A DNA stretch of 64,000 nucleotides from Actinomycetota bacterium (GCA_020160805.1 JAIUPO010000008.1:62001-126000); one strand, 5' to 3'. Numbered from the stretch's first letter, positions 16,979-26,175 are shown. Translations and numbers: made by a program. Notes: generated by a model not told the origin, from the letters alone.

Positions 16979-18310
16979 TCAGGCCGGCGGGAGGCCGAGG
17001 CCGCGGCGGCCGATGGCGTTGAGGTCGGCGGGCTGGAAGCGGTTGGGCCAGTCGGCTTCGTAGTCCTCGACGGGGAAGTCGGAGGGCGAGGTGCCGGCCT
17101 CGAACGCGGCGCGGACGTGCTCGGCGTACGCCTCGTTCTTCGGGCACCACGGGGCGGCGGGGATGTACATGACGTTGCCCCAGCCCTGCTGGTCAGTGAC
17201 CGGCGCGACCGAGTGGATCATGTCGCAGTGCCACCACACCGAGTCGCCGGGCTCGACCGACGGGATGCCCGTGACGGCCTCCATGAGCAGTGGGTGCCAC
17301 GCGGCATTGGCGGGGAAAGTCTTGCCGGTGGTGACGCCGCACATTTCGTCATCGGCGACATCATCGAGCAGCGGGCGCAGCATGAGATAGGCCATCGCGG
17401 TCGGGATCGGCACGGTGTGCAGGACGCCCTGGTCAAAAGCCATGTCCGACAAAGCAGTCCAGCCCTGGAAGGTGCGGAAGGCGGAGCACATCGTGGTGCC
17501 GGGATACTGGCTGGCCTCGGTGCGATAGGCCGGGTCCCACGGGTCGTATGCCGTCACATCGCCGCTGAACAGGTGGCGGAAGTGCTGCTGGTAGCCCTCG
17601 GTCATCCACAGATCGAGGGTGCCCGGGTCGAGGTGCTCGGCCAGGCCCGCGGAGTTGGTGCCCGGCGGACGGCGACGGATCCGGTCGGGATAGAGGGAGT
17701 CGACATTGGGGTCGAACCACTGCCGACCCTCGGACTCACTGGCCCACATCGAGTTAAGAAACGCCTGCACGGTCGCCATCCGCGGGTGCTGCCGCGCCGC
17801 CATCTGGGTCGGTGACCAGTAGACCGGGTAGATCTCCGGCTTGGACCCCACGGTCGAGAAGAAGTCGTCGCCCGGCCCGCGGTAGTTCTCGAAGAAGTGG
17901 TTGGACTCGACATAGTCGACGAGCTCGCCATCCCAGGCGACCGCCTGGTCGCGATCGAAGTGGCCGCGGATGACCGCGCAGCCGCGGCGCTTGATCTGGG
18001 CGCGCTGCTCGGGCGTGATGCGACCGGCCTCGATGTCGGCATAGTCCAGCACCGGCCAGACCTGCTCGCCGCGCTCCTTGGCCGCCGTGATCTCCTCAAC
18101 CTCAGCGCGGATGTGCTCCTCGAGCTGCGCGAAGACCTCGGCAACGCTCTTGCCGGACTCGCGCTCGATCTTGGCCCGGATCGCGGCCTTGATCTCCCTG
18201 GTGGCCGCGGCCAGGTCACCGGGGGTGCTCTCCCAGTGCGGCAGGCCGGTGATGCGGGAGATGGTGCCCCCGGCGGGGGTTGTCTGGGCTGTGTCGGCGA
18301 CGGCGGGCAT
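16979..18310 (-). CDS. DUF1479 (YbiU-like) putative Fe(II)/2-oxoglutarate oxygenase
   Basis: About 443 residues. ATG 18310 is preferred over a TTG 21 bases upstream because AGGGAG sits 9 bases before it. The family shares the phytanoyl-CoA dioxygenase-like double-stranded beta helix. The likely metal motif is HCDMIHSV in the segment GDSVWWHCDMIHSVAPV, and RGCAVIRGHFD near residue 115 is the conserved entry strand. The substrate is unknown in any organism I know of. The gene is divergent from a ROK regulator, and the shared 133-base gap carries a TTGACA promoter for this gene with a palindrome over its start point, so it is very likely the ROK target. Confidence 0.8.
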   Translation of the reverse strand: MPAVADTAQTTPAGGTISRITGLPHWESTPGDLAAATREIKAAIRAKIERESGKSVAEVFAQLEEHIRAEVEEITAAKERGEQVWPVLDYADIEAGRITPEQRAQIKRRGCAVIRGHFDRDQAVAWDGELVDYVESNHFFENYRGPGDDFFSTVGSKPEIYPVYWSPTQMAARQHPRMATVQAFLNSMWASESEGRQWFDPNVDSLYPDRIRRRPPGTNSAGLAEHLDPGTLDLWMTEGYQQHFRHLFSGDVTAYDPWDPAYRTEASQYPGTTMCSAFRTFQGWTALSDMAFDQGVLHTVPIPTAMAYLMLRPLLDDVADDEMCGVTTGKTFPANAAWHPLLMEAVTGIPSVEPGDSVWWHCDMIHSVAPVTDQQGWGNVMYIPAAPWCPKNEAYAEHVRAAFEAGTSPSDFPVEDYEADWPNRFQPADLNAIGRRGLGLPPA

Positions 18311-18335
18311 CGGCGTGCTCCCTGCTCTCAAAGGT

Positions 18336-18356
18336 TTAGTTAGGACTGCTGACTAA
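18336..18356. promoter_or_regulatory. Likely ROK repressor operator
   Basis: A 21-base imperfect palindrome with outer arms TTAGT and ACTAA; 8 of 10 base pairs match. The outer arms match the XylR-type ROK operator pattern (TTAGTT...AACTAA). It covers the predicted transcription start of the DUF1479 gene, an ideal place for repression. Confidence 0.6.
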
Positions 18357-18361
18357 TGGAG

Positions 18362-18391
18362 AGAATGGCAGACTGAGAGTGCATATGTCAA
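18362..18391 (-). promoter_or_regulatory. Promoter of the DUF1479 gene
   Basis: On the minus strand, a perfect TTGACA (18391-18386) is followed after 18 bases by CATTCT (18367-18362), a weak -10. The start would fall near 18355, inside the operator palindrome. Confidence 0.5.
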
Positions 18392-18443
18392 GAGACCTTA
18401 CAAAGGCTTATGCTGCACGTATGCCGTCAGCCCGAGTCCTCCT

Positions 18444-19664
18444 GTGACCCCCCTCCGCGCCCGGCCAGGCCGGGGACGTGGCGCCTCGTCCGCCCCCGGA
18501 ACCGGCGGTGAGGCACCCGCCAGTCACCAGGGTTCGGGTCGACCGGACGAGGCCCTGCCGACCCTCGACTTGCTTCGCCGTCTGACGGATGGATACGTCC
18601 TCGCCGAATTGGTCAGGGCTCCTGCCACTCGCGCGGCGCTAGCCAAAGCGACCGGGTTGTCGAAGCCCACCGTCTCCGAATCGGTCCGGCGTCTCAGCGA
18701 GCGCGGCGTGCTCCACGAGGGCGCCCTCACGCAGGGCGGTCGTGGGCGGGCGGGCACGCTCGTCGAGGTCGATGAGACCGCTGGGGCCGCGCTGGCGATC
18801 CACGCCGGCGCGGGCGAGGTCACCGCGGAAGTGCTGGACGTGCGCGGTCAGGTGCGCGGGCGGCATACCCTCGCCGTCGACGAGCCGGTGCGCGAAGCAG
18901 ACCTGCGAGGGGCTCTCGATGCCGCGATCAACGAGGCATTCCGAGCCGCGGGTGACATCGCGCAGGCTCCCCTCCGAAGCATCGCGGTGAGCGTTGCCGA
19001 CCCGGTGGATCCGCACACCGGCCGGGTCGTGGACCTGCCGGGCTCGCCCTTCCTGATCGGCGATGCCGACCTGCCCGGCGTGCTCAGACCTCGCCTTGCC
19101 CACGGTGGGCGGCTGGCGATTGATAACGACGTCAACTGGTCCGCGCTCGCCGAACTCGACTTCGGCGTCGCCCGCGACCTGTCCGATGTCATCCACATTC
19201 ACCTCGGCCGAGGCATCGGGGCGGCCATCGTCATCGACGGGCGCGTGGTCCAAGGCGCCCGCGGCACGGCCGGTGAGATCGCCCAACTCCCCTGGACGGG
19301 CAATGCCACCCTGGTTCGCCGACTGAGCGACCTCGGGCTCGCGGTGCCCGGTCAGTGGCGCCTCGATCTCGACCTGGCCGAGCGCATCCTGCGCCCCGAC
19401 TCCACCGACCCGGCGCGTGATCGCTTTGTGGAAGCGATCGCGCTCGCCTGCGCAGGCGTCGTGACCTTCCTCGACCCGCAAGCGCTGATTCTCGGTGGCC
19501 CGCTCGCTGCCAACGACTGGCTGCGCGAAGCCATCGCCGCGCGCGTCAATGGCATGTGCGCCCTGCCCATCGACGTTCGGCACGCCCAGGTCGACGAGGC
19601 GCCACTCTCCGGCGCCCGACGCCACGCGGCGGCCGACCTCACCGACCTTTTGCTCGACGCCTGA
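18444..19664 (+). CDS. ROK family transcriptional regulator
   Basis: 406 residues from GTG 18444. A disordered Gly/Pro/Arg-rich N-terminus of about 40 residues precedes a winged helix-turn-helix (about 62-92; RAALAKATGLSKPTVSESV) and then the ROK sugar-kinase-like domain. The kinase phosphate motif DxGxT is absent at its expected place (ALAIHAGAGEVTAEV) and the ROK zinc cluster (GHxxxxxxxxCxCGxxGC) is missing, so it should sense a ligand without phosphorylating it. IDNDVNWSALAE keeps the sugar-site Asp. It is divergent from the DUF1479 gene, so a sugar or sugar-acid effector and negative control of that gene are inferred. Confidence 0.85.
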   Translation: MTPLRARPGRGRGASSAPGTGGEAPASHQGSGRPDEALPTLDLLRRLTDGYVLAELVRAPATRAALAKATGLSKPTVSESVRRLSERGVLHEGALTQGGRGRAGTLVEVDETAGAALAIHAGAGEVTAEVLDVRGQVRGRHTLAVDEPVREADLRGALDAAINEAFRAAGDIAQAPLRSIAVSVADPVDPHTGRVVDLPGSPFLIGDADLPGVLRPRLAHGGRLAIDNDVNWSALAELDFGVARDLSDVIHIHLGRGIGAAIVIDGRVVQGARGTAGEIAQLPWTGNATLVRRLSDLGLAVPGQWRLDLDLAERILRPDSTDPARDRFVEAIALACAGVVTFLDPQALILGGPLAANDWLREAIAARVNGMCALPIDVRHAQVDEAPLSGARRHAAADLTDLLLDA

Positions 19665-19718
19665 CCACGCGCCAAGACGCCAAATCCACCATCCCGCCGA
19701 GCGCCGCCCGGTCGACTT

Positions 19719-19764
19719 CGGGAAACACGCCGACGGACAGCACTCACGCTCGGCGTGTTTCCCG
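19719..19764. terminator. Bidirectional hairpin terminator
   Basis: A perfect 15-bp stem: left arm CGGGAAACACGCCGA (19719-19733), loop of 16 bases, right arm 19750-19764. It sits at the convergent ends of the ROK gene and the mannosyltransferase gene, overlapping the last codons of the latter. No T-run follows. Confidence 0.7.
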
Positions 19765-21255
19765 ATCTCGACCCCGTCGGCCGGCCAGGAGCAGGACGAC
19801 ACCCGCCACGATCGCCGCCAGCGGGGCCACATCGCGACGCCAGCCGAGGGTCAGCGACTCCACGCCCGCGCTCATCCCCACCACGCGACCGGGCACATAG
19901 GCCAGCGCCAGCATCAGGCCCCGCACGATCCATACCCGCTCCACCGCCCCCACCGCCCCCACCGCCGCCCCGGCCGCCACGCCCGGCAGCAGCGCCCAGA
20001 CCAACTGGTCGTACCACGGCAGCACATAGGGCGCGCCGACGGCATACGCGATCGACAACGCCAGCGCGAGCACCACCGCGGCACCCGCGGCCGCCGCCGC
20101 CGCCCGCAGCAGCCGCCACGCCGCCCACGCCAATAGCAGGCATGTCAGCGCCGCCGCCGCGAAGATCAGGCTGCGCCAGGTCCCGTCGTCCAGGTGCCCC
20201 CCGAACCATTCGTAGACCTTGCGCCATGGCGTCGCCAGCGAGATCGAGCGCCGCGAGCGCCCGAGCTGGTCGTATGACCGCCCGCCCGCCCACACCTGCA
20301 GCGGCACGGCCACGAGCGCCGCCCCCGCGACGAGCGCGGCGAGCCGGGTGACCAGTCCGCCCCCGCGCCCCCGAGCCGCGTCATCGGCAGCCGCAGCGCG
20401 AGCCTCCACAAGCCAGCCCACCGCGATCGCCACCAAGACGACACCGGCGGTCACCTTCACGGACGACGCGAGTCCGCAGGCCACCCCCGCCGCCAGCGCG
20501 CGGGGCCAGAGCGCACCCCGGGCCAACAGCAGCGCCGCCACCATCAACGGCGTCGCGAGCGTGTCGACATGCGCGCCCAGCACCCCGGTGCCGATGACGA
20601 AGGGGTTCATGGTCCACAACAGATCGACCCGCCCGTGCGCATCCGGGAACAACCGGCGCAGCAGCACGCGCGTTCCCAGCCACGCGAGCACGATCAGCAC
20701 CTGCCACACCCACACGACCTGCCGCAGGTTGTCGCCGCCGATCGCCGCGGACACCAGCTGCGCCAGCGTCGACAGCGGACCGTAAATGCTCGGTGTGCTC
20801 TGCCAGGGCGGCTGCACCCCGCTGGTCACCGGATCGGCCCCGCCCGCCCACGCGATCGGCGACTCGACATACGGATCGCCACCCTGGAAGGCGATTCGCC
20901 CGTAGGCCGCGTAGTTCGTGTGGTCCGCCGACCCGAAGGGCATCACGAGCAGCGCCCCCAGGGCGAGCGCCCCGATCGCCCAGACCGGCCAGGGCCGTGC
21001 CGAGCGCAGGCCGAGCCACAGGCCCCCCGCGCCCAGGATGTATGCCGTCGCGAGCGTCGCCGTGACCGCGCCCGATCCGAGAGCCCAGGGCAGTTCGCCC
21101 GGCGCCCAGCCGCGGGACCCGAGAGGGGGCTTCGCCGCCGATTCCCCGAGCCAGCCGACGAGCAGGAGCAGCAAGAGGGACAGCGCGATCAGCGCTGGCG
21201 CACGCGAGCGTGCGCCGCCAGGGCCCGCGCCTGCCCCCGTCACCCCCGACGCCAT
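19744..21255 (-). CDS. MptB-like polyprenol-phosphomannose mannosyltransferase (GT87/GT-C)
   Basis: About 503 residues with roughly a dozen hydrophobic segments. The GT-C loop motif FGSADHTNYAAYGRIAFQGG followed by DPY is diagnostic of the MptA/MptB and related alpha-mannosyltransferases, which use polyprenol-phosphate mannose on the outer face of the membrane to build lipomannan-type glycolipids. ATG 21255 is chosen; the frame stays open upstream but would overlap the GT2 gene, and the ribosome site is weak. It lies 25 bases after a GT2 glycosyltransferase gene on the same strand, which could supply the lipid-linked sugar donor. Confidence 0.75.
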   Translation of the reverse strand: MASGVTGAGAGPGGARSRAPALIALSLLLLLLVGWLGESAAKPPLGSRGWAPGELPWALGSGAVTATLATAYILGAGGLWLGLRSARPWPVWAIGALALGALLVMPFGSADHTNYAAYGRIAFQGGDPYVESPIAWAGGADPVTSGVQPPWQSTPSIYGPLSTLAQLVSAAIGGDNLRQVVWVWQVLIVLAWLGTRVLLRRLFPDAHGRVDLLWTMNPFVIGTGVLGAHVDTLATPLMVAALLLARGALWPRALAAGVACGLASSVKVTAGVVLVAIAVGWLVEARAAAADDAARGRGGGLVTRLAALVAGAALVAVPLQVWAGGRSYDQLGRSRRSISLATPWRKVYEWFGGHLDDGTWRSLIFAAAALTCLLLAWAAWRLLRAAAAAAGAAVVLALALSIAYAVGAPYVLPWYDQLVWALLPGVAAGAAVGAVGAVERVWIVRGLMLALAYVPGRVVGMSAGVESLTLGWRRDVAPLAAIVAGVVLLLAGRRGRDRETRRA

Positions 21256-21280
21256 CACGGGTCCGATCGGCCGACTGAGC

Positions 21281-21973
21281 TCAGCGCCGCCGCGCGACCA
21301 CGCGCGCGACATCGCGAAATTGCTTGCCGCGGTGCACAATTCCGCGCCAGTCCGTGCCCGTCGCGCGATGCGTGAAGTCGACCGGCACCTCGACAACCCG
21401 CAAGCCGGCACCCAAGACATCTAGCGTCAACCCCACCTCGACACCCCACCCCGGCGCCAAGGGCAGCGCGCGGCGGAAGGCGTCGCGCGTCAGGCATCGC
21501 ATCCCGTTGAGCGGCTGCGCGATTTCGCGTCCGGTGCGCGCCCGGATCGTCCGCTGCGCGAGCCGCACCACGCGCCCGCCACCACGCGAGGAGTTGGCGC
21601 GCGGGATATTGGCGATCGTCATATCGGCCTCACCGGCGAGCACCGGTGCCACGAGCGGATCGAGATTGGTCGCACTCGCGCCGAGGTCGGCGTCCACGAA
21701 CAACAGCGCCCGCAGCGCGTCCGAGGCATCTTGCGCCGCAACAAATTTCGCCCCGCTCATCATCGCGGCGGCCTTCCCGTGGTTGGTCGTATGCCGCACC
21801 ACCACTGCCCCCGCGGCCTCGGCCACCGCCGCCGTGTCGTCGGTGCTCCCGTCGTCGACGACCACCACCACATCGACAGCCTGCAAGCCCCGGACCGCCG
21901 CGACGGTCGCGGCGATCCGCTCGGCCTCGGACTTCGCCGGGATGATCGCCGCGACGCGGGTGGGGGTCGGCAT
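21281..21973 (-). CDS. GT2 family glycosyltransferase
   Basis: 230 residues from ATG 21973, 5 bases after the DUF5926 stop. The GT-A fold is clear: PAKSEAERIAATV at the N-terminus, VVDDGSTDDTAAVAEAAG for nucleotide binding, and the metal motif VDADLGAS. LNGMRCLTRDAF and GWGVEVGLTLDVL follow as in the DPM1/GpgS-like branch. There are no membrane helices. It could make polyprenol-phosphate mannose or a glucosyl-glycerate type product; its position before an MptB-like gene favours the first. This is inference. Confidence 0.75.
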   Translation of the reverse strand: MPTPTRVAAIIPAKSEAERIAATVAAVRGLQAVDVVVVVDDGSTDDTAAVAEAAGAVVVRHTTNHGKAAAMMSGAKFVAAQDASDALRALLFVDADLGASATNLDPLVAPVLAGEADMTIANIPRANSSRGGGRVVRLAQRTIRARTGREIAQPLNGMRCLTRDAFRRALPLAPGWGVEVGLTLDVLGAGLRVVEVPVDFTHRATGTDWRGIVHRGKQFRDVARVVARRR

Positions 21974-21978
21974 GGCGC

Positions 21979-22851
21979 TCAGCGCAGGGTGATCTGCCGG
22001 TTGAGCAGGCCGGCCTTCGCGCGCCGCTCCTCGGCGGTCAGCGGCGCATCGGTGAGCGCCGCGGCATACCGCGAACGCCACGCCGCCAGCGAGTCCGGCA
22101 GGTCAGCAGCAACAGTCCCAGCGGCCAACTCCCACACCGGAATCAGCAGACCGCCCGCGCGGAAGGCGCCGAGCAGCCGCGAGTCCTCACCCAAGGAAGC
22201 GGTCCCGGCCGCCCACAGCCGGGCCAAGGCATTGGTCGCGTCGTCCTCGTCCTCTGCCAGCACAACGCGCAGGTGTGGTCGGTTGCCGATCAGGCACCAG
22301 TAGGCCGAATCCGAGCCCGCGACCCGCTCCGTCGGCAGGACCGAGTCATTGGCGCGGCTCAGCGATTCCTGGGCATCCCCGTCGAGTTCCTGGCCCTCGG
22401 CCCAGAAGTCGAAACCCTCTCGCACCGACACCTCCGGCGCCTCGTCGACGAGCAGGTCCTGCAGAGCAGGCGTCGCATCCGTGGCCATCGGCACTCGCGT
22501 CAGCGGTGTGCCGGGCTCGGCATCGAGGGCCGCGAGGATCGCGCTGCCGAGATCGCGTGACTTATCGCCACTCTGACCGCCGCCTTGGGTGGCGACGAGA
22601 ACGGCGCCATCGGAGCGCCGCAGCGCTGGCCAGGCCATCGGCAAGACGGTGCAGACCGTCACCTCTCGCGGCGCGTCGCCGCTCCCGACACCCTCGCGCA
22701 AGCGCACCGTCGCCGTGGCGGCCGGCAGGATTTCGGACAAGGCGACCCAGTCGCTCTCGCCCGGCAAGCCGCGGAAGGGGCGGGCGGCATAGGCCGCAGG
22801 ACGCGGCGCGCGGGGCGCATCCGACTTCTTGGCGCGTGAGGCTTTACCCAT
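21979..22851 (-). CDS. DUF5926 family protein
   Basis: 290 residues. The start MGKASRAKKSDAPRAPRPAA, a basic tail reminiscent of SecA C-terminal motifs, followed by RPFRGLPGESDWVALSEILP, is the hallmark of this actinobacteria-only family of unknown function. It ends EERRAKAGLLNRQITLR. No enzyme motif is seen. It starts 9 bases after the HATPase gene and ends 5 bases before the GT2 gene, so these genes form one operon. Confidence 0.8.
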   Translation of the reverse strand: MGKASRAKKSDAPRAPRPAAYAARPFRGLPGESDWVALSEILPAATATVRLREGVGSGDAPREVTVCTVLPMAWPALRRSDGAVLVATQGGGQSGDKSRDLGSAILAALDAEPGTPLTRVPMATDATPALQDLLVDEAPEVSVREGFDFWAEGQELDGDAQESLSRANDSVLPTERVAGSDSAYWCLIGNRPHLRVVLAEDEDDATNALARLWAAGTASLGEDSRLLGAFRAGGLLIPVWELAAGTVAADLPDSLAAWRSRYAAALTDAPLTAEERRAKAGLLNRQITLR

Positions 22852-22860
22852 GACAGGCGA

Positions 22861-23331
22861 TCATGCCCGACGGCGCGACGGACCACCCAAAGCGGCCCAC
22901 ACGGTGATCGCGCCCTTCTTCTCACTGACGCCCCACTCGTGGGCGAAAGAGCGCACGATCCGCAGCCCACGGCCGGAGACGGCAAAGACGGCCTCGGGGC
23001 GCGGCTTCGGCGACGTCTCCCCGCCGCCATCGGTCACTTCGACCTCCACGACGCCTGCGCGCTCGGTCCAGTGAATGCGAACCGTGTTGTCGTGCAAGGG
23101 TTGTGCGTGTTTGAAGGCATTGGTCACCAGCTCGGAGACGACGACCGCTACCTCGTCGAGCGTCTCGTCCTCGACCTGGCGGGCTTCAAGATCGGCCATC
23201 ACGGCCGCCCGGATCTTGCCCAGTGATGACGGATGCCATGGGGCCCGGATCGTGCGGGCCGACCCGACCCCGATCAGGCCGCCGAATTCGTCGGTCGCGG
23301 GCGCGCTGTCCTTGTCCTGCTTGCTCGTCAC
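22861..23331 (-). CDS. HATPase_c anti-sigma/serine kinase-like ATP-binding protein
   Basis: 156 residues from GTG 23331. Residues 35-150 form a GHKL ATPase domain of the RsbW type: N-box VVVSELVTNAFKHA (Asn at 71), G1 EVTDGGG (Asp at 101), G2 GRGLRIVRSFA (119-129). Such stand-alone proteins in actinobacteria bind anti-sigma antagonists or phosphorylate STAS proteins. No STAS or sigma gene is adjacent, so its partner lies elsewhere. Confidence 0.8.
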   Translation of the reverse strand: MTSKQDKDSAPATDEFGGLIGVGSARTIRAPWHPSSLGKIRAAVMADLEARQVEDETLDEVAVVVSELVTNAFKHAQPLHDNTVRIHWTERAGVVEVEVTDGGGETSPKPRPEAVFAVSGRGLRIVRSFAHEWGVSEKKGAITVWAALGGPSRRRA

Positions 23332-23369
23332 GGCGCCAACTCTAAGTTCCCGCGCCACGATTGCGGCCC

Positions 23370-24833
23370 TCAGCGGCTGAAGACCACGCCATCGGTCAGG
23401 CGTCCGCGGCGCCGCAGCCGCCACCGGTCCACGAGATAGTTCTGCGGAACACTCCACGGTCCGGTCGTTCCCTGCCGCGGCAAGATCGCCGCCGCGCGCT
23501 GCACATAGCCCGCCGCGAAGTCGATGACCGGGCGTTCGGTGTCGCCGGAGCTCGGCCGCTGCGGCCACACCTGCGTGAACCCATGCCGGTCCATATAGCT
23601 CAACAACCGGCACACATAGCGCGACGTCAGATCGACCTTGAGCGTCCAGGAAATATTCGTATACCCCAGTGCCAGAGCGAAATTCGGCACTCCGCTGAGC
23701 ATGATGCCCTTGTACGACACCGTCTCGCGTAAGTCGATCGGCTCGCCATCCACCGACAGCTGCGCCCCGCCGCCCGGCAGGATCTGCAGCCCGGTCGCCG
23801 TGACGACGAGATCGGCCGGCAGCTCTCGGCCACTGCTCAGTCGGATGCCCGTTGCCGTGAAGCGGTCGATGGTGTCGGTCACTACCTCCGCGTCGCCACG
23901 CCCGATGGCCTGGTGCAGATCGGCATCCGGCACCAGGCAGAGCCGCTGATCCCACGGGTTGTAGCGGGGCGTGAAGTGCACATCGATCGGATAGTCCTGC
24001 GGCAGATGAGCTTTCACATCCGCCCGCAGGAGCTTGCGCACCAGCCGCGGCGAGATCCGCGAGGCGCGATAGAACCCCCCGGCCTGCAGCAGGTGCGCCC
24101 AGCGGGTCACGGTGTATGCGGACCGGTCCGGCAGGAAGGCCCCCGCCGCCTTCGCGACGGGGTCCTCGGTCGGCATATTGAGCACATAGCTGGGGGAGCG
24201 CTGGAGCATCGTCACGTGTCCCGCGCGCTCGGCCATGGCCGGGACCAGGGTGACCGCCGTGGCACCGCTGCCGATGACGACGACCCGCTGGTCCGCATAC
24301 TCCAGATCCGCCGGCCAGGCCTGCGGATGCACCACGCGGCCGCCGAACTCCTCGACGCCCGGCAGGTCCGGGGTATAGCCGGCGGCATAGTCGTAGTAGC
24401 CCGTGCAGGCATAGAGGAAGCGCGCTCGCGTGCGCACCGGCCGCCCCTCCACTTCGCACACCCCATTCCACCGCGAGGTCGCGGTGTCGAAGTCGGCGCG
24501 AATCGCCTTGTGCCCGTAGTGAATGTGCTGCTCGACGTCATACTCCTGCGCGGTCGCGCGGATGTAGTCGAGGATCTCCCCGCCCTGGGCGAGTGCGTGC
24601 TCACCGCGCCACGGGCGGAAGGCGTAGCCGAGGGTGTACATGTCCGAGTCCGAACGCACCCCGGGATAGCGGAAGAGATCCCAGGTCCCGCCCATCCGCT
24701 CGCGCATCTCGACGATAGCGTAGGTCAGCCCGGTCGCCTCGCGCACCAGATGACAGGCGGCGCCGATCCCGGACAGGCCCGCGCCGATGATCAGGACGTC
24801 GACATCGATCTCGGGGCCGGCGGTGGTGCTCAC
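23370..24833 (-). CDS. EthA-like Baeyer-Villiger flavin monooxygenase
   Basis: 487 residues, the same size as mycobacterial EthA (489). FAD-binding IIGAGLSGIGAACHL at the N-terminus, the BVMO fingerprint FGGRVVHPQAWP, and the second NADPH-binding motif VVIGSGATAVTLVP are all intact. It would insert oxygen next to a carbonyl of ketones or oxidise thioamide/thioether sulfur, using NADPH and FAD. It lies 38 bases upstream of the HATPase gene and 10 bases downstream of the PfkB gene's start region, all on the minus strand. Confidence 0.9.
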   Translation of the reverse strand: MSTTAGPEIDVDVLIIGAGLSGIGAACHLVREATGLTYAIVEMRERMGGTWDLFRYPGVRSDSDMYTLGYAFRPWRGEHALAQGGEILDYIRATAQEYDVEQHIHYGHKAIRADFDTATSRWNGVCEVEGRPVRTRARFLYACTGYYDYAAGYTPDLPGVEEFGGRVVHPQAWPADLEYADQRVVVIGSGATAVTLVPAMAERAGHVTMLQRSPSYVLNMPTEDPVAKAAGAFLPDRSAYTVTRWAHLLQAGGFYRASRISPRLVRKLLRADVKAHLPQDYPIDVHFTPRYNPWDQRLCLVPDADLHQAIGRGDAEVVTDTIDRFTATGIRLSSGRELPADLVVTATGLQILPGGGAQLSVDGEPIDLRETVSYKGIMLSGVPNFALALGYTNISWTLKVDLTSRYVCRLLSYMDRHGFTQVWPQRPSSGDTERPVIDFAAGYVQRAAAILPRQGTTGPWSVPQNYLVDRWRLRRRGRLTDGVVFSR

Positions 24834-24843
24834 ACCGCAGAGG

Positions 24844-25782
24844 TTACCGGGAGGTAGCGAGCTCGTGATCGGCGAGAAAGGCGTCGATCTCCGCCGCCGT
24901 GGGCGCTGTCGCCGGCCCGCGCCGGGTCACCTTGATCGCGCCCGCGACATTGCCGCGCCGCGCCGCCTCGACCCAGCCCAGCCCGGCGGCGCGGCTGGCG
25001 CACAAGACGCCGGTATGCGTGTCGCCGGCTCCATTGGTGTCGATGGGCTTCTGGGGATAGCCCGGCACTCGCGTCACTACGCCACCGTCCGCGACGACGC
25101 AGCCCTTGTCCCCATCGCGGACGATGGCGACGCCACCGGTCGGCAGCAGCGCCGCGATGGCCGCGGCCGCCTCGTCATTGGTCGCGCAGCCGCTCAGGTC
25201 GTGCGACTCCTCGGCGTTGCCGCTCCACACATGGGTGCGCGCCAGCACCCGCGAGCGCAGGTCTGCGTCCAAGTCGGCAAAGGCCGCGCCCGGGTCGAGG
25301 ACCACCACCACCGACGGGTCCAGGGTCTCCAACCAGGCAACCAGCGGATCGCGGGTGCGCCCCACGAGCGAGAAGCCGCTGATGCACACCAGGTCCCCGG
25401 CCTGCGGCGAACTCAGCGCCAGCGATTCGACGCTGATCCGCCGCTCGGCGCTCTGCGTCGTGACGAAGGTCCGCTCAGCGGTCGGCTCGATCATGACGAA
25501 GCAGATCCCGGTGTCCTGATCCGGGATCGGCGGGGACGACCACGTGATGCCCTCGCCGGCCAACGCCGCCCGGACCAGATCGCCATTGGGCCCGGTGCCG
25601 TGCGATCCGGCGTGCACGCACGAGGCTCCCGAGCGAGCAGCGGCGATGAGGATGTTCACGGCGCCGCCGGCATACAACGAATGCGCCCCGGCCATGACAT
25701 TGCCGCCCCGCAGTGGGAGGGCCGGCACCTCGACGACCTCGTCGACGAGGGCTTGGGCCGTGTGGATCACGCGCGGCGTCAT
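24844..25782 (-). CDS. PfkB family carbohydrate kinase
   Basis: About 312 residues from ATG 25782 (another in-frame ATG lies 9 bases upstream). The ribokinase-family motifs are present: GGAVNILIAAARSGA near residue 39 and the anion hole/catalytic base DTNGAGDTHTGVL near residue 250. The substrate (sugar or nucleoside) is not evident. It ends 10 bases before the monooxygenase start and is probably transcribed with it. Confidence 0.8.
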   Translation of the reverse strand: MTPRVIHTAQALVDEVVEVPALPLRGGNVMAGAHSLYAGGAVNILIAAARSGASCVHAGSHGTGPNGDLVRAALAGEGITWSSPPIPDQDTGICFVMIEPTAERTFVTTQSAERRISVESLALSSPQAGDLVCISGFSLVGRTRDPLVAWLETLDPSVVVVLDPGAAFADLDADLRSRVLARTHVWSGNAEESHDLSGCATNDEAAAAIAALLPTGGVAIVRDGDKGCVVADGGVVTRVPGYPQKPIDTNGAGDTHTGVLCASRAAGLGWVEAARRGNVAGAIKVTRRGPATAPTAAEIDAFLADHELATSR

Positions 25783-25842
25783 GGCGCGCATCCTGCCAGG
25801 CCGCGCACGAAAAGCCGTCAATCGTCCGGCGCGACCAGCGAA

Positions 25843-26025
25843 TCAGCCGCCGGACTTGCGGCGGAACATCTTCTGGTGGCTCTCAGGGCCGTGCGCCGAC
25901 TCGACCTTGCCGTGCTCGGCGTGATCGGAGACGTCCATCCCGCCGCCCTTTTGCTTGCGCTCCAGCGCCTCCCGGAACTTGCGCTTGGTCTCTTCGTCCG
26001 GCAGGGGCCGCTTCTCCTTGCTCAT
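25843..26025 (-). CDS. DUF5302 small protein
   Basis: 60 residues from ATG 26025 (an alternative start at 26034 adds three residues). Highly charged: DEETKRKFREALERKQKGGG, then a His/Gly-rich middle and the characteristic C-terminus SHQKMFRRKSGG. This matches the small actinobacterial DUF5302 family of unknown function. No membrane segment. Confidence 0.8.
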   Translation of the reverse strand: MSKEKRPLPDEETKRKFREALERKQKGGGMDVSDHAEHGKVESAHGPESHQKMFRRKSGG

Positions 26026-26125
26026 GCCAGGCATCCTGCCATCACCCCCAGATGGTCACCGGATGTTTACGCCCGGCAATCGTGTCGGTCCCCGATCGGT
26101 CCACCTCCGGCCGGTATAAAAGGAG

Positions 26126-26156
26126 TGACCCGGCCAGGTATGAGTTGGCCGGGTCA
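26126..26156. terminator. Hairpin terminator
   Basis: Perfect 11-bp stem TGACCCGGCCA (26126-26136) and TGGCCGGGTCA (26146-26156), loop 9 bases. It lies downstream of the DUF1801 gene (minus strand, stop 26176). Confidence 0.65.
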
Positions 26157-26175
26157 AGTACGTTCGAGGGGCCAA

